Positions 61,254 through 64,000 of a stretch of 64,000 bases of DNA are shown one piece after another (position 1 is the stretch's first letter; every line of letters begins with the position of its first letter). The stretch spans positions 106,688-170,687 of the forward strand of contig CACVAS010000170.1 of assembly GCA_902727855.1 (NCBI GenBank), given 5' to 3'. The translations under genes and the position numbers were made by a program. The notes under the pieces were generated by a model. That model was not told the origin of the DNA. It was given only the letters and a program-made list of their open reading frames with translations, and did no database searches. Origin of the DNA: an uncultured Sulfurovum sp. Its GTDB lineage: Bacteria > Campylobacterota > Campylobacteria > Campylobacterales > Sulfurovaceae.

Positions 61254-61529
61254 TTACCTTCTAAAAAAATGAGATACACTTTCTAAACATAAAGGCGCTA
61301 CTACTTTTTCTTCTTGTTTTTCTGCTTTGAGTTGTGTAAATATCTGACTGTATTCCAAGCTTTTGTTTTCAAAAGAAATGGGTAGTTTTGTTTTTTGAGT
61401 CTCTGCGTAGTTACGGTAAGGGTTTGGCTGTGTTGCCCAGTCCATGTACCCTAAAGACATAGCATATTGTTCTTATCTGTGCTTTGTTTCATGGTGATAG
61501 GTATAAACCATTTGTCTGTTTTTATTCAT
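61254..61529 (-). pseudogene. SagB-type nitroreductase, 5' fragment with nonsense codon
   Basis: Reading from the ATG at 61529: MNKNRQMVYTYHHETKHR, then TAA at 61475-61473, then EQYAMSLGYMDWATQPNPYR in the same frame to a stop at 61254. SagB-type dehydrogenases begin with this exact style (Y.Y...TKH....y...l.ymdwa.qP.PfR.Y), and are 400-500 residues long; only the first 90 residues remain. The in-frame stop and the missing FMN domain show a dead gene. A short product from the ATG at 61460 is possible but meaningless. Confidence 0.7.
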
Positions 61530-61562
61530 GATCTATAGTAACCAATAATTCTAAATGTAATG

Positions 61563-61589
61563 GGAGCTCTTTTTTCGTTCAACAGCTCC
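61563..61589. repeat. Palindromic element, half copy
   Basis: GGAGCT (61563-61568) and AGCTCC (61584-61589) enclose cttttttcgttcaac. The right part, GTTCAACAGCTCC, equals half of the element at 61736-61759. It is the first of three related GTTCA.nAGCTcc elements in 200 bases. Confidence 0.5.
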
Positions 61590-61601
61590 ATTCTTTTTAC
61601 T

Positions 61602-61627
61602 AGTTCAGTAGCTCCAGCTACTGAACT
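61602..61627. repeat. Palindromic element, GTTCAGTAGCT type
   Basis: Arms AGTTCAGTAGCT and AGCTACTGAACT (12 bases each) around CC form a perfect hairpin. Compared with 61736-61759 both arms differ at two matched positions (AG/CT in place of AA.. pairs), so pairing has been kept while the sequence changed, a compensatory pattern that implies selection on the fold. Confidence 0.55.
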
Positions 61628-61735
61628 TACTATCAGATTTTGCTTCTTGATACTCTTCTTTTTTTACAGAGCTAATATCTTTAGTGTAGTATTTTATTAT
61701 ATGAGTTTGGTTTTGTAGTCTATATACTGATAGGA

Positions 61736-61759
61736 GTTCAACAGCTGGAGCTGTTGAAC
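61736..61759. repeat. Palindromic element, GTTCAACAGCT type
   Basis: Arms GTTCAACAGCT and AGCTGTTGAAC (11 bases each) around GG. It lies 123 bases before the methyltransferase ATG at 61882. The gap 61530-61881 contains only these three elements and no gene. Confidence 0.55.
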
Positions 61760-61881
61760 AAGCAAAAATTTAAACTCATAAAGATATAGTCATAAATATA
61801 TGACAATTTGACATATTTATTTCAGAAGGAAGTATCTTTCGGTTATAATTATGATAAATTAAAGATAGGTAAAATGTAATT

Positions 61882-62841
61882 ATGACTGCACAAGTAACTA
61901 GAAAGAAACCATATAGATTTATTGACTTATTTGCTGGGATAGGTGGTATAAGGATTGCATGCGAAAGAAATGGTGGAGAATGTGTATTTACTAGTGAATG
62001 GGACAAATATGCACAAAAAACATATCAAGAAAATTTTGGGGAACATCCCAAAGGTGATATTACAAATATTGATGAAAAAGATATCCCAGCGCATGATTTT
62101 TTAAATGCAGGTTTTCCTTGTCAACCTTTTAGTACTATTGGTAAAAGAGAAGGATTTAAACATAAAACACAAGGTACTTTATTTTTTGATGTAGTTAGGA
62201 TTTTAAAGTATCATAAAACAAAAATGATACTACTTGAAAATGTTCCTGGTTTAGTATCTCATGATAACGGAAATACAATTGCAGTTATAGAAGATGTTTT
62301 GGAAAATGAGTTAGGTTATAAAGTTTTCCATCAAGTTGTAAATGCAGCAGATTATGGTGTACCTCAAGAAAGAAAACGTATATATATCGTAGGTTTTTTT
62401 AAAGATGAGTACGATGATGATCTGCAATTTGAATGGCCTGAGCCTGAGTCTAAACATAAGTACATTAATGAATTCCTTGAAGAGCACCCTTCTGGTTATG
62501 GGATTAGCAAACATTTACAAAACTCATACCTTTTTAAAAAAAATGATGGTAGACCGCAGCTCATTGATAAAAGTAGTAAAATAAAAGTCAAAACATTAGT
62601 AGCTACATACCATAAAATACAACGTCTTACAGGTACCTTTGTTAAAGATGGTGAAACAGGTTTAAGGCTTCTAAGTGAAAATGAGTGTAAAGCAATAATG
62701 GGATTCCCCAAAAGCTTTAAAGTACCTGTAAGCAGAACACAGATGTATCGTCAATTTGGTAATTCTGTTGCCATACCAGTTGTTGAAAAAATAATCTTTC
62801 AAATTTTAAAAACAGCAACAAAATATAAAAAAGGTAGTTAA
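61882..62841 (+). CDS. DNA (cytosine-5) methyltransferase, HpaII/MspI-like
   Basis: 319 residues, complete. C5-methyltransferase motifs: I DLFAGIGGIRIACERNGG, IV NAGFPCQPFSTIGKR (catalytic Cys), VI LENVPGLVSHD, VIII GVPQERKRIYIVGF and X RQFGNSVAIPVVEKI. It would methylate the inner or outer cytosine of the nuclease's target and protect host DNA. The nuclease gene lies convergently with a 2-base gap, so each is expressed from its own promoter. Confidence 0.92.
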   Translation: MTAQVTRKKPYRFIDLFAGIGGIRIACERNGGECVFTSEWDKYAQKTYQENFGEHPKGDITNIDEKDIPAHDFLNAGFPCQPFSTIGKREGFKHKTQGTLFFDVVRILKYHKTKMILLENVPGLVSHDNGNTIAVIEDVLENELGYKVFHQVVNAADYGVPQERKRIYIVGFFKDEYDDDLQFEWPEPESKHKYINEFLEEHPSGYGISKHLQNSYLFKKNDGRPQLIDKSSKIKVKTLVATYHKIQRLTGTFVKDGETGLRLLSENECKAIMGFPKSFKVPVSRTQMYRQFGNSVAIPVVEKIIFQILKTATKYKKGS

Positions 62842-62843
62842 TA

Positions 62844-63836
62844 TCAGTCTATTAAAATAGGCATCTTTAATTGTATTCTTTTTCCTCTTTGTTTTGAAGG
62901 ATAAGTCCAGCTAAATGGTACACCAAACTTCTTCTTGGATTTACTATTAATTTTATTTATATAACTCATAAAATTATTACAATATACTTGAGTATTAGTG
63001 ACTATTAATACATATTCCGATATTTGTGTTTCATAATCGATTAAATTAATATCATCATGTTGTCCAGTCAATACCCATTGGGTTAATTTTTCTATGTATG
63101 GTGTTAGTCTTTCTTCAAAATCTTTAATATTAAAGCCATCAGGAAGATTTTTTTCAAAAGCACTATAAGTAGGATTTGCTTGAAAAAGTTTAAAATATTC
63201 TTCCAATTTAGTATTTTCTATTTTCAATACACGTACAAAATCATTATATTTATAATCATGGCAAGAAACAACTGTCGCTTTTGATCTTTTTATTGATAAT
63301 GTTTTTATATGACTTTCTCCGTTATTTGTAGTTATTGTAATAATTACATCAGTTTTCGCATTACCACCTTTAGCTAGTTTTTGTACAGTATTGGTTGATG
63401 ATATAGAACGGATATTATTTTTATTTAATTCTTTATTACAAAATTGACCGAGAAGGCTATTAAATAATACTTCCTCACACTTATCCTCATTATATTGTTT
63501 TAAATATTCTTTATTATTTAGTATTTTGACAACTTCTTTTTCTAGGGCATTACCAGCTTTACCATAATAACTTCCATCTTTGATTAAATCTTCTTCTTTG
63601 CTTTCTTCTAGTTCAGATTCGACAGCAACTTTATGATTTTCTAAAAATTCTTTAAATTCACGTATAGTAAATAAATGAGATGCAGGAGAAAATGCTTTAC
63701 CATTTTTTATTTCTTCCCTAAAGCTAACAAATGACGGGTTAACATCTATTTCAGAATCAGGATAAAGTACGATTGAAGCAATAATATTCGATGAAATACT
63801 TGAATTATATAAAACACCTTGAATGTCATAAGCCAA
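62844..63836 (-). CDS. MspI-like type II restriction endonuclease
   Basis: 330 residues. From about residue 90 it follows the MspI layout: YYGKAGNALEKEVVKIL, AKGGNAKTDVIITIT (catalytic Asp), TLSIKRSKATVVSCHDY with the catalytic Lys, LTPYIEKLTQWVLTG and the end KKFGVPFSWTYPSKQRGKRI, matching MspI's own conserved ending. MspI cuts CCGG, a fair guess for the target. About 90 N-terminal residues are extra. It is more AT-rich than the chromosome core, which suggests acquisition. Confidence 0.75.
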   Translation of the reverse strand: MAYDIQGVLYNSSISSNIIASIVLYPDSEIDVNPSFVSFREEIKNGKAFSPASHLFTIREFKEFLENHKVAVESELEESKEEDLIKDGSYYGKAGNALEKEVVKILNNKEYLKQYNEDKCEEVLFNSLLGQFCNKELNKNNIRSISSTNTVQKLAKGGNAKTDVIITITTNNGESHIKTLSIKRSKATVVSCHDYKYNDFVRVLKIENTKLEEYFKLFQANPTYSAFEKNLPDGFNIKDFEERLTPYIEKLTQWVLTGQHDDINLIDYETQISEYVLIVTNTQVYCNNFMSYINKINSKSKKKFGVPFSWTYPSKQRGKRIQLKMPILID

Positions 63837-63879
63837 TATTTTAAATCTATCATGCCTAAAGGAAGTACTATTGTTAATT

Positions 63880-64000
63880 GAATCCTCTGATTAACCTCGA
63901 ATAATGCATTTAAAACCGATATTTAGCTAAAATAGAACTATTAAGAGCAACAAATATCTATCAAGGGAAAGTTCTATGCAACTAAGTTTCTTCGACCACG
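63880..64000 (+). mobile_element. Left edge of a possible insertion sequence
   Basis: At the right edge a new CDS opens at 63976 with aaggga upstream and reads MQLSFFDH, the kind of start seen in IS5-related transposases. The preceding 100 bases are non-coding and could hold the terminal inverted repeat. Only eight codons are visible, so the identification is tentative. Confidence 0.3.

Noticed and set aside
61563..61759. CRISPR array
   Set aside because: There are only three elements, unequal spacing and no spacer-repeat periodicity; the elements are palindromes.

Overview
The window is an AT-rich stretch of a Campylobacterota (former Epsilonproteobacteria) chromosome, most probably a marine or sediment Sulfurovum- or Sulfurimonas-like organism. 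This is inferred from gene content and order, not from a search. The order fabZ-lpxA-clpX-mreB-mreC-carB (minus strand, 23.6 to 15.6 kb) is typical of the phylum. So are a QueH next to LpxB, a desulforubrerythrin (desulforedoxin + diiron + rubredoxin), a single-domain globin beside a Crp/Fnr regulator, a group III truncated haemoglobin, and an oxaloacetate decarboxylase/PEP carboxykinase block.

Layout. 0-2.7 kb: the tail of an OmpA/MotB-like gene, two secreted proteins and a patch of GC-richer palindromic repeats. 2.8-3.45 kb: a Phd/YefM-MazF-like toxin-antitoxin pair. 3.5-15.5 kb: housekeeping and carbon metabolism (methylenetetrahydrofolate reductase, SerB, ABC exporter, UppP, DEAD-box helicase, OadG-OadA-OadB, PckA, small membrane proteins, Sua5-like protein). 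15.6-25.8 kb: the minus-strand pyrimidine, cell-shape, ClpX, lipid A, FabZ, QueH and LpxB cluster. 25.9-27.7 kb: AlkC-like DNA glycosylase and a Rossmann protein. 28.1-31.0 kb: an inserted type II restriction-modification system (C5 methyltransferase + MvaI/BcnI-family nuclease) followed by a HipA C-terminal scrap. 31-44 kb: a mosaic of small stress, transport and modification genes with several broken genes (MmcQ/YjbR, a membrane-protein remnant, a truncated gene after a HipA-like kinase) and a CoiA-like nuclease. 44.1-50.7 kb: a MarR-controlled operon with an RND/MMPL transporter, a LolA-like protein, a DUF1302-like outer-membrane protein, a haloalkane-dehalogenase-like lipoprotein and a short-chain dehydrogenase. 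50.9-59.7 kb: DMT transporter, Ogt, NO-type globin + Crp/Fnr regulator, BASS-family permease, ThiD/TenA, aspartoacylase-like protein, a Cys-rich small protein, an EEP-family nuclease and truncated haemoglobin. 59.7-64 kb: an accessory zone with a MazF fragment, an AbiEii-type toxin-antitoxin pair, a SagB-type nitroreductase pseudogene, three related palindromes, an MspI-like restriction-modification system and the edge of a probable insertion sequence.

How the genes work together. OadGAB and PckA connect pyruvate, oxaloacetate and PEP, with sodium export. FabZ, LpxA and LpxB make lipid A, while MreBC and UppP serve the wall. AlkC and Ogt repair alkylated DNA. The two globins, the Crp/Fnr regulator and desulforubrerythrin handle NO, oxygen and peroxide stress.

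The strongest candidate for an undescribed system is the 44-50.7 kb operon. Two copies of one palindrome, one before marR and one before the RND gene, both abut a TATAAT-like element. Together they suggest a ligand-responsive system that moves and processes a hydrophobic molecule across the envelope. No tRNA, rRNA or CRISPR array was seen.
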